64,000 nucleotides of DNA from Gremmenia infestans (taxonomy: Eukaryota > Ascomycota > Leotiomycetes > Helotiales > Hamatocanthoscyphaceae): NCBI GenBank assembly GCA_032629725.1, contig JAFEVB010000036.1, forward strand, positions 310,001 to 374,000. The letters are read 5' to 3'. The position numbers and the translations under genes were made by a program. The first letter of the stretch is position 1, and each line of letters begins with the position of its first letter. Of this stretch, positions 31,352-42,990 are shown one piece after another. Below the pieces are notes generated by a model. It ran no database searches. It had not been told where the DNA came from and worked only from the letters and a program-made list of their open reading frames with translations.

Positions 31352-32595
31352 ATGCCTGACATCGACTCCACCCCAAATGTCTCGTGGCCTCGCGAAGAAG
31401 AGGACAAGATACCCCCTCTCCCACCCTTCTACTCTCCCAGGCCAATGCCCGTCTCCCGCGCCATCTCCGAACTTGATCTCAACTCCCTCACCTTAAACAA
31501 CCGCTCAATACCCTCTCGTGTCCCATTCTCGGACGCAAATTCCGAATCAGAACCAGAACCAGATGCGCCCCTCCCGGACCTTGTATCCCCCGCCTTCACC
31601 CCGCCATCAACACCCGGGACGTCGACGCCCTCACACCGTTCCGCCGCCCAACAGATACCTAAATCTGTTCCGGTCGATAGCACAGTCGCTAACGGCGGCT
31701 GCGGACAGAAGAAGCCGAAACTATTAGACAAGCTACCGGATGTCAATTGTGTAGTAAGAGCGAGGATACCGACGACCATAGGTGGGATGGAGATGTTTTT
31801 ACATTTATATCAGAATAGCGAGGATAACAAGGAGCATTTGGCGATTGTGTTTGGCAATGGGATACGTAGTAGGACTCTTGACAAGCCGAGAGAAGGGGAG
31901 ACGGAGATGGATAGGTTGATTAGAGGGGCATACTCTGGGAGATTATATCCGGGACGGACAGCTTCGAAAATGCCTGAAAAGGGAATACCTGCTGCAAACG
32001 GGAAGCCAGAAGTGGATGGGGTGGAAAAGAAGAAAGACCCTCCTTTGGTCCGTATACACTCCGAATGCTACACTGGCGAAACTGTCTGGTCCGCACGCTG
32101 CGACTGCGGAGAACAACTGGATGAAGCTGCGCGATTGATGTCTCTCCCCGGCTCTGAAGGTGGCATCATTATTTATCTGCGGCAAGAAGGCCGTGGTATT
32201 GGCTTAGGTGAGAAGCTCAAGGCATATAATCTCCAGGATCTGGGCTCAGATACAGTTGAAGCGAATCTATTACTGCGGCATCCGGCTGATGCGAGGAGTT
32301 ACGGATTGGCAACCGCAATGTTGGCAGACCTAGGGCAGACAGATATCAGGTTATTGACCAATAACCCGGATAAGGTTCGAGCAGTAGAGGGGCCGAATAG
32401 GGAGATTGTGGTGAAAGAGCGAGTAGCCATGATTCCTTTGGCTTGGAAGGGGAAGAGTGGCGGGATTAGGAGCCAGGAGGTGGGCGGTTATTTAAAAACA
32501 AAGGTACGCTTGACCAAGGAAAATTTGAGAACTTCACTAACATAATTCAGATCGAGAAGATGGGCCACATGTTACAAATGGGCGAACAATCCTGA
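31352..32595 (+). CDS. rib1: GTP cyclohydrolase II (riboflavin synthesis)
   Basis: Two exons: 31352-32503 and 32551-32595, joined in phase 0 by a 47 bp intron (GTACGC to TTCAG). Product 398 aa. The first committed step of riboflavin synthesis: GTP is converted to a diaminopyrimidinone ribosyl phosphate, with loss of formate and pyrophosphate. Zinc ligands are Cys 239, 250 and 252 in SECYTGETVWSARCDCG. The catalytic/GTP-binding RQEGRGIGL is at 277-285, followed by GSDTVEANLLL and LTNNPDKVRAVEG. Residues 1-130 are a Pro/Ser-rich extension typical of fungal proteins. The short last exon (IEKMGHMLQMGEQS) completes the C-terminus; reading through the intron instead gives an unrelated tail. Confidence 0.95.
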
Positions 32596-33470
32596 CGACT
32601 TCATCTGCAAGGAAGAATTAAACGCGATACGAGCAAGCAGTGTATACAACAGACTATAGGAGGCGATTTATGGTGATGACAAACGGTTCTAACTTTATAG
32701 ATTGGGTATGGAGTTCTTGAATTTCAGGAGTACTTGGGAATGGTATCACTGGTGCTATCGCATTTATGGAACGGCAGCAAAAAGATACTACATATGGAAT
32801 GCATATACAGATCATACGAAAATGTACAGAACAAGCATGCTAGGCCATGTAGAGGTGCTAGAGCCATTAGGTGCTATCAATTAGCATTCAAATGCACAAG
32901 AACAATTACACATTTCACCAAAGCGATTTCGCTCTCTATACCTACGAGTCATGTTTCCTCTAGTTGCCCTTTTCTTTTCTTGCTATTGTCATTGGCCGCA
33001 AATTCCCCAAATTACCGACCAAGTGGCCAGGCTCATATCGGAGTACCGGTAGTCGGTCGCAAACCCAAGTCCACGTGGTCCCTCCCTCGTGCTTCCCACG
33101 CGCCAAATCCAAAAAAGGACAATATCCCACCCACCAAACAAAATGAGGGGTCAAGTCCCCCCTTGGATCGGATCAAAAAAAGCCCCCAGATTCCTTAGTC
33201 GCAACGTTTATCCAACGACCGGATGCTCCAGCTATCAGCCCTTCGGCATCGCAGCTGCACGGGGATTAGCGTGCAGTCAGCAACCCATCACTGCGACCTT
33301 CTTATCGCGAAGTGGCTGACAGGGCAGGGCAGGGGTAGCTATGAGGGCAGGTGAGTTCACATAAGTACTTCGGCGATGCCGTGATGACCTGTGTTCGTCC
33401 GCCTTCCTCGTGGTTTTAGCAATTGTCGGAATCGGAATAATTTGTGGTCATTTTCTTGATTTCCGACAAG
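32596..33470. other. Intergenic, about 0.87 kb
   Basis: 3' flank of RIB1 and promoter of the permease gene. Several short overlapping frames on both strands near 32960-33320 show no conserved motif. Nothing else recognised. Confidence 0.5.
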
Positions 33471-35243
33471 ATGAGTGTTGTTGATATTGAAAGGCACCAT
33501 TCGACTGTTGCCGAGAGAGATGTCGACGAGTTAGCCGAGTTTGGGTATAAGCAGGAGCTGAAGCGCGACTGGGGATTGACGCACAATTTTGGCATTTCTT
33601 TCTCCATTATCGTGAGTTTTTCTATAGGCAAAATTGAGATTTCCCGACTAATTGTTGGGGTAGTCGGTTATTACTGGAATTACAACTCTCTTCGAATATG
33701 GGTTGGTTACTGGTGGCCCTGGAGGTATGTAGCCTACCGGAGAGAAAGAAACCTGTAGCTAATGGAAGCAGTCATGTCCGTGGGATGGATTGTTGTCTCT
33801 GTCTTCACTTTGATCGTTGCTCTAGGTATGGCCGAGATCGTAAGCGCTATCCCAACCGCGGGTGGCCCATATTACTGGGCAGCTTTACTTGCTCCTTCAA
33901 AGCACTCCGCCTATGCGTCTTGGATTACCGGCTGGTAGGCTCCCTCTTCGCGCTCTTTTCAAGCCAATAACTCACAATTCCGCAGGTTCAACTTCCTAGG
34001 CCAAGTAGCAGTGACCACAGGAATATCCTTCGGTCTCGCGGGTCTCATCTCAACAACCGCAACCGTAAAGTCAGACTACACCCCCACAGCCGGACGAACC
34101 ATCGGTATCTACGCCGCAGTCCTCGTCTCCCACGCAACAGTAAACACATTCGGTGTTCACGTCCTGCGCTACTTGAACAATACCTCTATCGCCCTACACT
34201 CGCTGGGAGTAACAGCAATTGCCATTGCCGTCCTAGCCAAAGCACCCACGCACCAAAGCGCTAAATTCGTCTTTGCAACTTTCAATGACGGAACAGGTGA
34301 TCCAGGTTGGAGTGTGCGTGCTTCCCCTGCATACGTAGCAGCATGCGGTGCGCTCATGTCCCAATACACGCTTACTGGGTTCGACGCGTCGGCGCATCTG
34401 TCTGAAGAAACACGCAATGCCTCCTGGTCCGCCCCCATTGGTGTCATATCCTCAGTCGGCTTCTCGTCCGTCTTCGGCTTCTTCGTCATTCTCTCCTTCC
34501 TTTTCTCCATCCAAAATTTCGACGACACCGTCACATCGGTCCGCTTCTCGCAACCCGTGCTTCAGATCTTCGTCGACGTATTCGGCGACGACGGCGCCGT
34601 GGTTCTCATGTGCCTCATCATGATATGCGTCTGGCACTGCGGCTTGTTCTCCATGACGTCCAATTCCCGCATGATGTTCGCCTTTGCGCGCGATGGTGGT
34701 ATCCCCCGCTTCTTCCATAAAGTCGATGCGCGCTTCTCCAGTCCCGTCCGCACCGTATGGCTCGCTGCGACGCTGAGCTTTTGTCTCGCGCTGCCGAGCT
34801 TGGGGAGCAGTGTTGCGTTTGCGGCAGCCACTTCAATTGCGACGATCGGGCTGTATATCAGTTACGGGATTCCGATCTTGATTGGCTTGATCTACGGCGC
34901 TGAGTTTAATGCGCGCAAGGGCCCTTTTAACCTGAGGGTTTTCTCGAAGCCCGTTGCGTTTGTGGCGGTGGCGTGGATCTGCTTCATCAGTATTATTTTC
35001 TGTCTCCCGACGGCGAATCCGGTTACGAGTCAGACGCTGAATTATACCGTTGTCGCGGTAGGCATTATTGCTGTGGGTGCTAATGGTGTTTGGTTGCTCT
35101 CGGCGCGGAAGTGGTTCGTTGGGCCGCAGAAGGAGGTTCAGGAGGCTCAACGGTTGGGGGTTGATTTGCTGGAGCCGGGAGCTCTGGAGCAAGCTGAGGC
35201 TGAGGCAGAGAACGGGAAGGATATGAAGGACGTGAAAGCTTGA
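33471..35243 (+). CDS. APC-family amino acid/choline-type permease
   Basis: Four exons: 33471-33611, 33664-33724, 33772-33934 and 33986-35243, with introns of 52, 47 and 51 bp; phases agree. Product 540 aa with about 12 membrane segments. N-terminal ELAEFGYKQELKRDWGL is the usual lead of fungal amino acid/choline/GABA permeases, followed by the FEYGLVTGGPG loop of TM1-2 and AEIVSAIPTAGGPYYW, the conserved APC consensus. TGFDASAHLSEETRNAS, another family hallmark, is in the large exon. Related yeast proteins are HNM1 (choline) and UGA4 (GABA). Substrate cannot be decided from motifs. The charged C-terminal tail (EAEAENGKDMKDVKA) is cytosolic. Confidence 0.92.
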
Positions 35244-36415
35244 GTGCATTTGGTCGCTTTGTTTATTTGCATTCTTAACAGAGAGCGTGCTGATCTAGAA
35301 CATAGTTGGATAATCTACTAACTGTTCAATTTCTAATGCTGGTAATATTGCTAAATGTCCCAGACTTACTCGTCCATTTTCCTTCGCGTCTCTAATCTAA
35401 ACAGGTGCTTCAGCTTGAACTTCATTCAAGTAGCGCTGCCCAGCCCTTCCTCCCAATCCAATCCATCATCCAAACCTTCCTACATAACAGCGTTCGTGTC
35501 ACGCACAAGCATTTTCGAGTGAGCCTACCACATCCACATCCACATTCTCAAACTGCAGAGTGAAGCATAGGGATGATAAGAGCCGAAGTAGCTTCTGAGC
35601 TCGTCAAAAATTATTCCCTGAGTACTTTGTATTGTATTATATCAAAATTTCTTTCTTCCTTTCTCTCTCTTTCTTTCAGACGAACCAACTAAGCGAAAGA
35701 GCCTACGGCTGGCAGGTGTTTATTGATTCTCTACCGAACTTCGAAGTCTTTAGTACGAAGCTACTGCTTTTTTCTGTGGTATACTTACTATCAATGTCGG
35801 TCTATTCTGTTACTTACTTGAGTTTGAAATTCTATGTATTTATTGTATCGCTCGCGTCGACGTGACGAGGAAAGTACAGCATGACAGGGAGATAAAAGCC
35901 GTAGCTATCTGATATTTCGGATGGTATTAAATGCTTTATGAAATTATTCCTTTCTACTACAGTACCATCTTTTCTCTTACTTCAGTTTCGTCCTTTCTGC
36001 CTTTGAGCCTGCAAGAATACAATCCAACACAAGTGGTACAGACTAAGGTAGCTTGTACTGTACTTGTCTTTCAGACTTTCGGAACTTGAATGAACGAACC
36101 CTTTCTTTGACAACCCCCTTTCTTTTCCACCAAAAAGAATAAATGCATGACTAACTGCAAACGGCCATCGCTCGAGGACAAAGCACGAATTCATATCCCC
36201 ACGGGCTATAAAGAACGCAGGCATTGTTATAATATGTTTCCCGTTTCCCGTTTATTAGATACAGTACATGAAATTTGAAATTTGCCCCCATTGCATCTGC
36301 AGACGCTTGTAAATTCGCAACCCCTATTGATATCAATCATACTTTTAATTTACAAACATATTCATTTGCCTATCCAAGAAATTTATCACATCAAAGCACC
36401 ACTAACTCACTCACC
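35244..36415. other. Intergenic, about 1.2 kb
   Basis: 3' flank of the permease gene and promoter of the RING protein gene. A pyrimidine-rich CTTT tract lies at about 35647-35680. The downstream frame stays open from 36275, but the first ATG with a strong context (CACCATGG) is 36416. Confidence 0.5.
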
Positions 36416-38575
36416 ATGGCCCCAGCAACAGAAGAGGAAATCCAATCCCTCCGCCGTAAACTCTCAAACGCCAACAAAAACGTCCGGTACGAACGACGCG
36501 CCGAGTCGGATTCAAATTCCAGCGATGCATACGAGCGTGCTCTCGCCGCCCGAGACGCCATCCAAGCCCAGCTCAATCTAGCAGAAGGCACCAGCAAGGC
36601 AGAGCTCCTGGCTAGACTAGCCACTGCAGCTGCAGCAGCGGATCGCGAATGGTCCTTGTTGAGAACAAAAAGCTTTTCGGCGGCTCGTCATGCTGATGCG
36701 TTGCGTGCCAGAGCTGTGGTTCAGGATCAGCTAGATGCTATAGAAGCAGTTGAGGAGGAAGAGGCGGGGGAAGAAGCTAACGATATAGAGGAATCTCCGC
36801 GTGCAAAGGCAATAGCAAGGGCAAGGGCAAGGGCAAAGGGAAAGGGAAAAGCAAAAGAGGTAGTAGCTGAGCCTAATGCTGGGCCGAAAAATACGACACG
36901 GGCAGCGCGTGAGAAGCGCCACCACAACCGTGAACAAGTGCGGCGCAAACGCCTCTGGCTAGACATGTTCCGCGCGAAACGCCAGAGGCTCGTGGACGAG
37001 GGCACCAGTGTCTGGAAGCTGAATTGGATCTACGGCGCGCGAAAACCGTCTCAAGAACTAACATCTTCCGACGACGAGCTCTTTCTGCTAAGCCCGCACC
37101 TGCCAGACGATGCGACGGAAGGATGCTCCTGGTGCAAGAATGAGCTGGGTTCAAATACGGGGTTTAGTGGCGAGCATCTTGGTGATGTGTGCAGACTGCC
37201 CTGTGGACATCATTTCCATGATGTGTGCGCGGAGGAGATGTTGGAGGATGAGGAGGAGAGAAGACCTAAGTATCCGGATTGGGGGGTAATGAGGGAGAAT
37301 TACACGTGTCCGATTTGCGCGGTCAATTATACTGATGTACCGCATCTGGAAAGCGTGGGAAATCTGCCCTGGACGGGATTGGCACAGGAGACAGACTTTG
37401 ATGTCGATGTTGACAGTTCGGAGATTTCGGATGACGAGCACCATGTGCCGGCAGGCGGCCATGAGAGAGAGAGGCCGCTTGAGGAATTTAGGGGGGTACT
37501 CAGGGACGTATGGGAGGTGGAGCAGCAGGAGCCTATTGTAGAGCTTGGTGATGAGGAGAGCGAGGAAGGTGAAGATATTAGTGACGACGAGGAAGAAAGA
37601 CCCCCAAGTAGAGGCGGGTCGTCCGATGATAGTACAGCCACCATATCTTTCAAGAAAAGAATGCTGCAAGGTTCCAGTATTAGCAAGACATCCCAATCTT
37701 ATTACCAGGATAACGGCGAAAGATACAGTACTGAAGACGAGGCTGAAAGGCCTCTGAGCGATTACAGTACACCAGCGCCAGATATCAACGGAGAATCCTC
37801 CTCACAGCGCAGGTCTACCAGATCTTCCCGATCCATCAAACGGGAAGTTAAGCAGGAAGAAGACCTCGATATTTACGATGATAGTGGCGAAGGAAGAGCC
37901 CCAAGTGCAGGGGTATCATCCGTTGACAGCTCACCAGCGGCTTTCTTCGCGAGATCCTCATTACCCCCTTCAAGAGACAGAATCCATACACCTTCCCCAG
38001 ACATCAAGTCAGAAGATGAAAGTGATGGCAACCTGCTTGAAACCCCATCACGTCGTGCCGCGCGTAAAGGTAAGGAGCGCGCACAGACAGAAGCTACTAC
38101 TCCAGAACTCAAGTCAGAAGATGAAAGTGATGGCAACCTGCTTGAAACTCCATCACGTCGTGCCCCGCGTAAAGGTAAGAAGCGCGTACAGACAGAGGAG
38201 GAGGATGAACAGCCGTCTAGGAAGAAGGTTAGACGTGAGCCTGAAAGCCCCCGAGGTCAGAAGCGCGTACAGAGAGAAGATGCCTCTGAAGAGCAAGAAG
38301 AAGAAGATGTTGATGAGCAGCCTGCTAAGAAGAAGACGAAGCGTGCGCCGGCTGCTAGAGGCGGAAGAGGTGGAGTTGCAAGAGGTGCAGGAGCAGCACC
38401 AAATAGAGGGCGGGGCGCTCCGTCAGCTCCTAGAGGTGGCAATAATAGGGGTAGAGGTGGTGCACAAGGCGTCACAGGACGGTCAACAAGGGCGAGACCG
38501 GGTGCGCTGACCAATGATTTGAAGGGGTTGGCTGATGATCAAGCGGGATGGGGACCTTATTGGAAAAGAAGGTGA
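36416..38575 (+). CDS. RING-H2 and RGG-box protein
   Basis: Single exon, 719 aa from ATG 36416 (context CACCATGG); an upstream in-frame ATG at 36275 would add 47 residues of weak character. Residues about 10-130 are helical and Ala/Arg-rich. A basic Arg/Lys run (ARARARAKGKGKAK) precedes the RING. RING-H2 ligands: Cys 237, Cys 240, Cys 263, His 265, His 268, Cys 271, Cys 298, Cys 301, a good fit to the E3 ligase consensus. Residues about 320-620 are acidic and Ser-rich and include a 35-residue tandem duplication. The C-terminus is an RGG/GRG-rich tail, seen in RNA-binding proteins. A ubiquitin ligase acting near RNA or chromatin is inferred. No orthologue name is proposed. Confidence 0.82.
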   Translation: MAPATEEEIQSLRRKLSNANKNVRYERRAESDSNSSDAYERALAARDAIQAQLNLAEGTSKAELLARLATAAAAADREWSLLRTKSFSAARHADALRARAVVQDQLDAIEAVEEEEAGEEANDIEESPRAKAIARARARAKGKGKAKEVVAEPNAGPKNTTRAAREKRHHNREQVRRKRLWLDMFRAKRQRLVDEGTSVWKLNWIYGARKPSQELTSSDDELFLLSPHLPDDATEGCSWCKNELGSNTGFSGEHLGDVCRLPCGHHFHDVCAEEMLEDEEERRPKYPDWGVMRENYTCPICAVNYTDVPHLESVGNLPWTGLAQETDFDVDVDSSEISDDEHHVPAGGHERERPLEEFRGVLRDVWEVEQQEPIVELGDEESEEGEDISDDEEERPPSRGGSSDDSTATISFKKRMLQGSSISKTSQSYYQDNGERYSTEDEAERPLSDYSTPAPDINGESSSQRRSTRSSRSIKREVKQEEDLDIYDDSGEGRAPSAGVSSVDSSPAAFFARSSLPPSRDRIHTPSPDIKSEDESDGNLLETPSRRAARKGKERAQTEATTPELKSEDESDGNLLETPSRRAPRKGKKRVQTEEEDEQPSRKKVRREPESPRGQKRVQREDASEEQEEEDVDEQPAKKKTKRAPAARGGRGGVARGAGAAPNRGRGAPSAPRGGNNRGRGGAQGVTGRSTRARPGALTNDLKGLADDQAGWGPYWKRR
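38006..38197 (+). repeat. 105 bp in-frame tandem duplication in the RING gene
   Basis: Copies at 38006-38110 and 38111 to about 38197 (second copy shorter at its end). They encode KSEDESDGNLLETPSRRA in both. The DNA copies differ at only a few bases, so the duplication is recent. Confidence 0.85.
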
Positions 38576-39083
38576 TTGGATTTCTTTTGTTTGATTTTGT
38601 GTTTCGGTATATTGCTATTAGTCCTTTGGTTCTGGGAAATGGGTATTTGGTGCAGTTGTATTGTGTACAATTAGTAGTACTCACCACTTGATATTCTTAA
38701 TATCCACAATCGATTGAACTTTCCGCTTGGATCTTTAAGCTCAAGGCGAAGCAGAATGCGCGCTGCCGATAGCTTACAACTTGAGCCAAATTCCTGGAGA
38801 CTTGATGCTAGCAAAAGAAAAGCTACCGATAGAGTGCAGTGAACATTTCTTTTGTCGTCGAGTCTTGCATCTTCGCTCCACACTTTCTGAATGAACCATG
38901 TGACAAGAAATAGAATGCTTCACTGGAAGTATCGATTGGGGTTAGAAACCGTAGGTAAGGTGAGCATTTGCAGTATCGGCCACAGGTGTAATCATAAATG
39001 CTTTTCCTAGACATTGTCCCACTAAGAGACTATGGATAAGGACAATGAAGAGTCAACTTGATCCATCATCTACATCCTGTAAT
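38576..39083. other. Intergenic between convergent genes
   Basis: About 0.5 kb of 3' flanks from the RING gene and the mannose-6-phosphate isomerase gene. No coding signal recognised. Confidence 0.5.
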
Positions 39084-40481
39084 TCATAACTTTTCCCCAC
39101 CCTCTTTCCCATGTAACTCGCAAAATGCCTTGAAAGTCGTAAATTCATCATCCTCGCTCTCCAGTACCACCTCAGCCGTTGCACCCACAAAGTAGACATA
39201 TCCGGGCTTTACCTCCTCTACTTTGGGTCCCACACTAATCTTCCCGTTTCCAGTTGTGCAGATGAAGATACTTGGTCCAGCGATTTGCTCAAATGTAGCC
39301 TTTGCGCCTTTCTTCTTGAGACTGGTTCTTACGACGCTGAACTCTTCGATTGGAGGATCGTAAAGGATGGCTGATGAGCCAGAGGAGTATGCGTCTCGGT
39401 TTAGAGTAGCATATGGGTAGTCCACTGGCTCCATCTTCTGCTCTTCAATTGGAGCGTATGAATAAGTGAGCATAGAAGTCAACGTATTGACATCCTTGAA
39501 TTTGGGGGTAAATCCAGCCCGAACAACGTTATCGGATGCAGCCATGCATTCAATTATATCGCCACTGAGATATGCATGGATATCATCCGCCTTTAAGAAC
39601 ATGGCCTCGCCGACCTCGAGCTTGACGTAGTTGAGGAAGAAGAGGACGAAGAGCCCAATATCGCCTGGAAATTGCTTGTTGAGCCGTACAACGAGATCCG
39701 CAAGTTCTTGCCCACCGTTTGAAGGCCCTCCACCATCAGCGAAATCAGCGCCTTCCTTTTCCGCGGAGGCAATCAATTCCTTTGCAGCTTGTTCAACATC
39801 CTCCTTCTTCGATTTCATCAGGGAACCAAATGCCTTTTGTAGGGCTTTCTTGTTTTTCTCCTCGTCTTCCGGCTTCTCTGAGGCTTCTTGACCCTTCACT
39901 GCTGATTTAAATGCCTCGACTTCTGACTCGCCCACGAGTTTCTTGAGGGATGGTATCGTGGTCAGGAAATGTACCGTTTCTGCCAAAGGCCGGAAGCCGC
40001 AGAGTCCATCGAACGGTGTAATAGCAATTGTCATCTCAGGTTTGTGATTGTCGTCAGGGTAGTTCTTCGGGTCCTTCTTATGCAGTTGCTCGGCGAGTTT
40101 CTTGTTTGGATGTGCTTGTATACTGAGTGCCTTGCCAATAGATAAGACTTTGAACAGGAACGGCAATTTTTTTTCGAATTTCTCGCTGATTTCGGTGGAC
40201 ATGAGTGCCTGGTTATCTTGTACGAGGTCGAGGAGGGTTCGCTTGGTGACAACATCTTTCGAAGGGTTGGAGGGATGCGTACCCATCCATAGCTATTGCG
40301 GTGAGCTGTGTGCAGAGATTTATCGAATGCAATGTACCTCTGCATATGGCTTTTCTTCTTGTATTGAGAAGTTGTCAGCTGGGGTGGCAGCAGCGAATTT
40401 TGCGGCGGCTGATTCTTTGCCTACTTTGCCCCAGTCGTAGCTGTTGACTCCGCATTGGAGTCTGATCAATGGGACTTGCAT
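39084..40481 (-). CDS. PMI1: Mannose-6-phosphate isomerase
   Basis: Two exons on the minus strand: 40481-40338 and 40292-39084, joined in phase 0 by a 45 bp intron (GTACAT to CAATAG). Product 450 aa, a normal fungal length. It interconverts fructose-6-phosphate and mannose-6-phosphate, feeding GDP-mannose for glycosylation and wall mannan. Type I marks: N-terminal LQCGVNSYDWGKVGKES, LWMGTHPS, KVLSIGKALSIQAHPNK (zinc-site QxHPxK), PEMTIAITPFDGLCGFRP and the second zinc-site region MFLKADDIHAYLSGDIIE. The C-terminal jelly-roll ends in HGKEGGEKL. A Lys/Glu-rich insertion (about 190-250) is common in fungal enzymes. Divergent from SGF29, about 490 bp apart. Confidence 0.95.
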
Positions 40482-40968
40482 TGTGAAGAGTGGAAGAATA
40501 ACGTCTTGTGAATAGCGTCAATAAGATATTGACTGCGGATCAAACAAGAAAGAAGAGGTGAAGTGAGGGATGGGATGGGATATGAACGTTTCAGCTCACG
40601 TCACTCAATAGGTACCCAGTAGTTACCCCGCGCTACTCGAGTATTCCCCTACAGCCAATCATCGTCGGTCTGTGCGCTAGGCAAGACAAGGCTGAACCGG
40701 GACCGGGCTGGGCGACTCGACAAGCATCCACTCCAGACAACATTCACCACCCATTGCTCCTTCTACAACACAACCTTGTAGCGTACCTACCTAGGTATTC
40801 AAGTACAACCGAGTTCGCATATGTGGAAAGGACGACTAGACAGTGTTGTAAACCTCCAAGGTTCCTTTCCAGGTAAGTCATAAACATGTCCATGTCCATG
40901 TCCATGTCCCATCCCCCAGCATTATCCCCTCTAATATTTACCCGCTACACCCCCTACGAATTTGCATC
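40482..40968. other. Divergent promoter region, PMI1 and SGF29
   Basis: About 490 bp. Includes a four-unit CATGTC repeat at 40885-40909 close to the SGF29 start. No gene recognised. Confidence 0.5.
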
Positions 40969-42156
40969 ATGGCGGAGGACACACATACTGATTCTTTCCT
41001 CCTCAAAAGGCTTCAATTTACGGACAGCCAATTGGCTGAAGAAAAGTTTGTGACCGAGGCCTGTAATCTCGAAATCCTGCCCGGCAAAGGTCGGCTCACG
41101 AGAATGTCTTCGCAAAGAAGGGCTCCCCGTAGTGGAGCACGTGGAGGTGCTCAAGAGAATGGCGAAGAGCAGCAATTATGGCATGATTGTGTATCTGTTC
41201 TAGCCGAGCTTCAACAGAAAGAGAAAGACGCAGAAGATCTCAAACAGCAAATATTCGCCGAGGAAAGTAGACTGTCAGAGGCTAAACGTAATGGAAGAGG
41301 TATGCCGTTTCAATAAGTCTCGAATTTGTTCTCACTGTATCAAAATGTATGCTAATATCAAGAAGAGCCTTCCGTCGCAGAGTATTACACTTTAGAATGT
41401 ATGTACCGCGACGAGATTAAGATTGCAAAAGACCAGGAAGCTCTCATTGGAGTGGACGATACTAGTGGTCTCAAGCAAAACGTCGGTCTTCTTGCGGCAA
41501 TGGTCAAGCATAACGAAGAAAAAGTTGAGTCGTCCCTGCCACGTGGCTCTGCTTCTCGCGACTCCCGCGATTCGCAATCTCGTTCTGGGATGGATATGGA
41601 TGGAACTTCGGATTCTCCTGGTCCTCCATCAGCTGCAGATAGGCAAGCTCGGAAACTTGGCAATGGTCGGACGAGCAGTCAACCTCCGAGAAACCTGGAT
41701 GTCATTATCCGATCTGAAGCTCCCTCCGAACCTTCCGAGCGAAGCTCCAACAAGCCGAAAATAGTCTACGCTGTTGGCGACGAGGTGGCTTTCAAGCGCA
41801 AATCAGGTGACGACCTCGACTGGATCCAAGGCATTGTCACAAGAGTCATTGGAGAGGGTAAGAGTCGACGATATGAAGTCCGGGATCCATATCCTGACGA
41901 CAAGGCCGCTGAATTGAACAATAACTACAAGTCTTCCGCCTCCCAGATGGTACCGATTCCTTCGGTAGGTGCAAAGTTTGAGGATTACGAAGTTGGAAAG
42001 CGGGTTCTTGCTCTCTACCCATCAACATCCACCTTCTACCGGGCCGATGTTAAGCGGATGCTTGAGGGTGGTACTAAGGTTGAAGTTTTGTTTGAAGAGG
42101 AACAGGAAGGCAAGGAAGTTGAACGCCGGATGGTACTGAATCATACTGGCCAATAA
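40969..42156 (+). CDS. sgf29: SAGA-associated factor 29 (tandem Tudor)
   Basis: Two exons: 40969-41299 and 41366-42156, with a 66 bp intron splitting a Glu codon (G|AG). Product 373 aa from ATG 40969; ATG 41104 (MSSQRRAPRSGARGG) gives 328 aa and fits the family's usual N-terminus better, so either may be used. The C-terminal half has the SGF29 double Tudor: VGDEVAFKRKSGDDLDWIQG, RYEVRDPYPDD and VGKRVLALYPSTSTFYRADV. SGF29 reads H3K4 methylation for SAGA-type histone acetyltransferase complexes. The N-terminal helix (LQQKEKDAEDLKQQIFAEES) is a coiled coil that joins the complex. The middle is Ser-rich and disordered. Confidence 0.9.
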
Positions 42157-42990
42157 CATGGTTTACTTTGATTCATTCTAGCCGTGGAGGGAAATTACGC
42201 ATATACGAAGAGTTGGACGGATCCAACTCAAAATTGGAGTTTCAAGGTCATATTGATAGCGGGAGCATATCTTTGGTGTACGGCATTGGAGTATTGGGTC
42301 GGAATACCCCATAACTATATTTTTGGGGCAGCATGCATCTTTAACATACTTTGGGGCGTTTGGAACTGAACTGTAAATCCAAAGTCAGAACCTTTACACG
42401 ATTAAAAAGTTTAGCTTGATGTGAAATCTAGAGGTACAATGCCGGCGCCGGCATTGGAGATATTCCACTTAATTTCCCGAGTCAGGTGACCATACTAGCA
42501 GCAATCGCGCGCTTTGCTCCTGAAACAACCGCGTTGAGGTTATTCACCGCAACAATCTCACTACTTGGAGGATCAGCGAAGATCGAAATTGGTATTTAAA
42601 AAATCACATCCCTTCAATCTCGTCACGCAGGACTCATAATTTCACACCCCCCGCCCTTCAATTTCTACCGACATCACGTCCAATCTCGCTTGATAGCCCC
42701 TTTACGAAACTACCTTATTCGAGTAAACGCGAGAAAACGGCGACTCCTCCTGAAGGAAGCAAGTCCTTCCGCCGCACAATCGCAGCGTTTCAGCCTCGTT
42801 ATTTTTCACTTGTGTGTGAATAGAGTCACTCCCACGTACTATCGGATCGGAAAAGAAAAGCATCGCATCGCATCGCATCGTATCTACAGTCCCGCTCGCG
42901 AATCCAAATACGAATCCAAGCGCTACCTCCACCTCCACCTCGACTCTCCACGCGCGCTCACACCATATCCTCACCTAGTACACCGCAAAC
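42157..42990. other. Intergenic with an orphan membrane-like frame
   Basis: 3' flank of SGF29 and 5' leader of ARF6 (GCATC repeat near 42863-42883). At about 42182-42369 a plus frame with no ATG reads two hydrophobic segments (FKVILIAGAYLWCTALEYWV; YIFGAACIFNILWGVW) directly after a TTCTAG acceptor-like site. No matching upstream exon was found, so I do not call a gene. Confidence 0.4.

Noticed and set aside
31429..31779. 116-codon minus frame inside RIB1
   Set aside because: Shadow of the Pro/Ser-rich RIB1 N-terminus; no motif.
37151..37696. 181-codon minus frame inside the RING gene
   Set aside because: Antisense shadow of a single-exon gene with a clear RING; no domain of its own.
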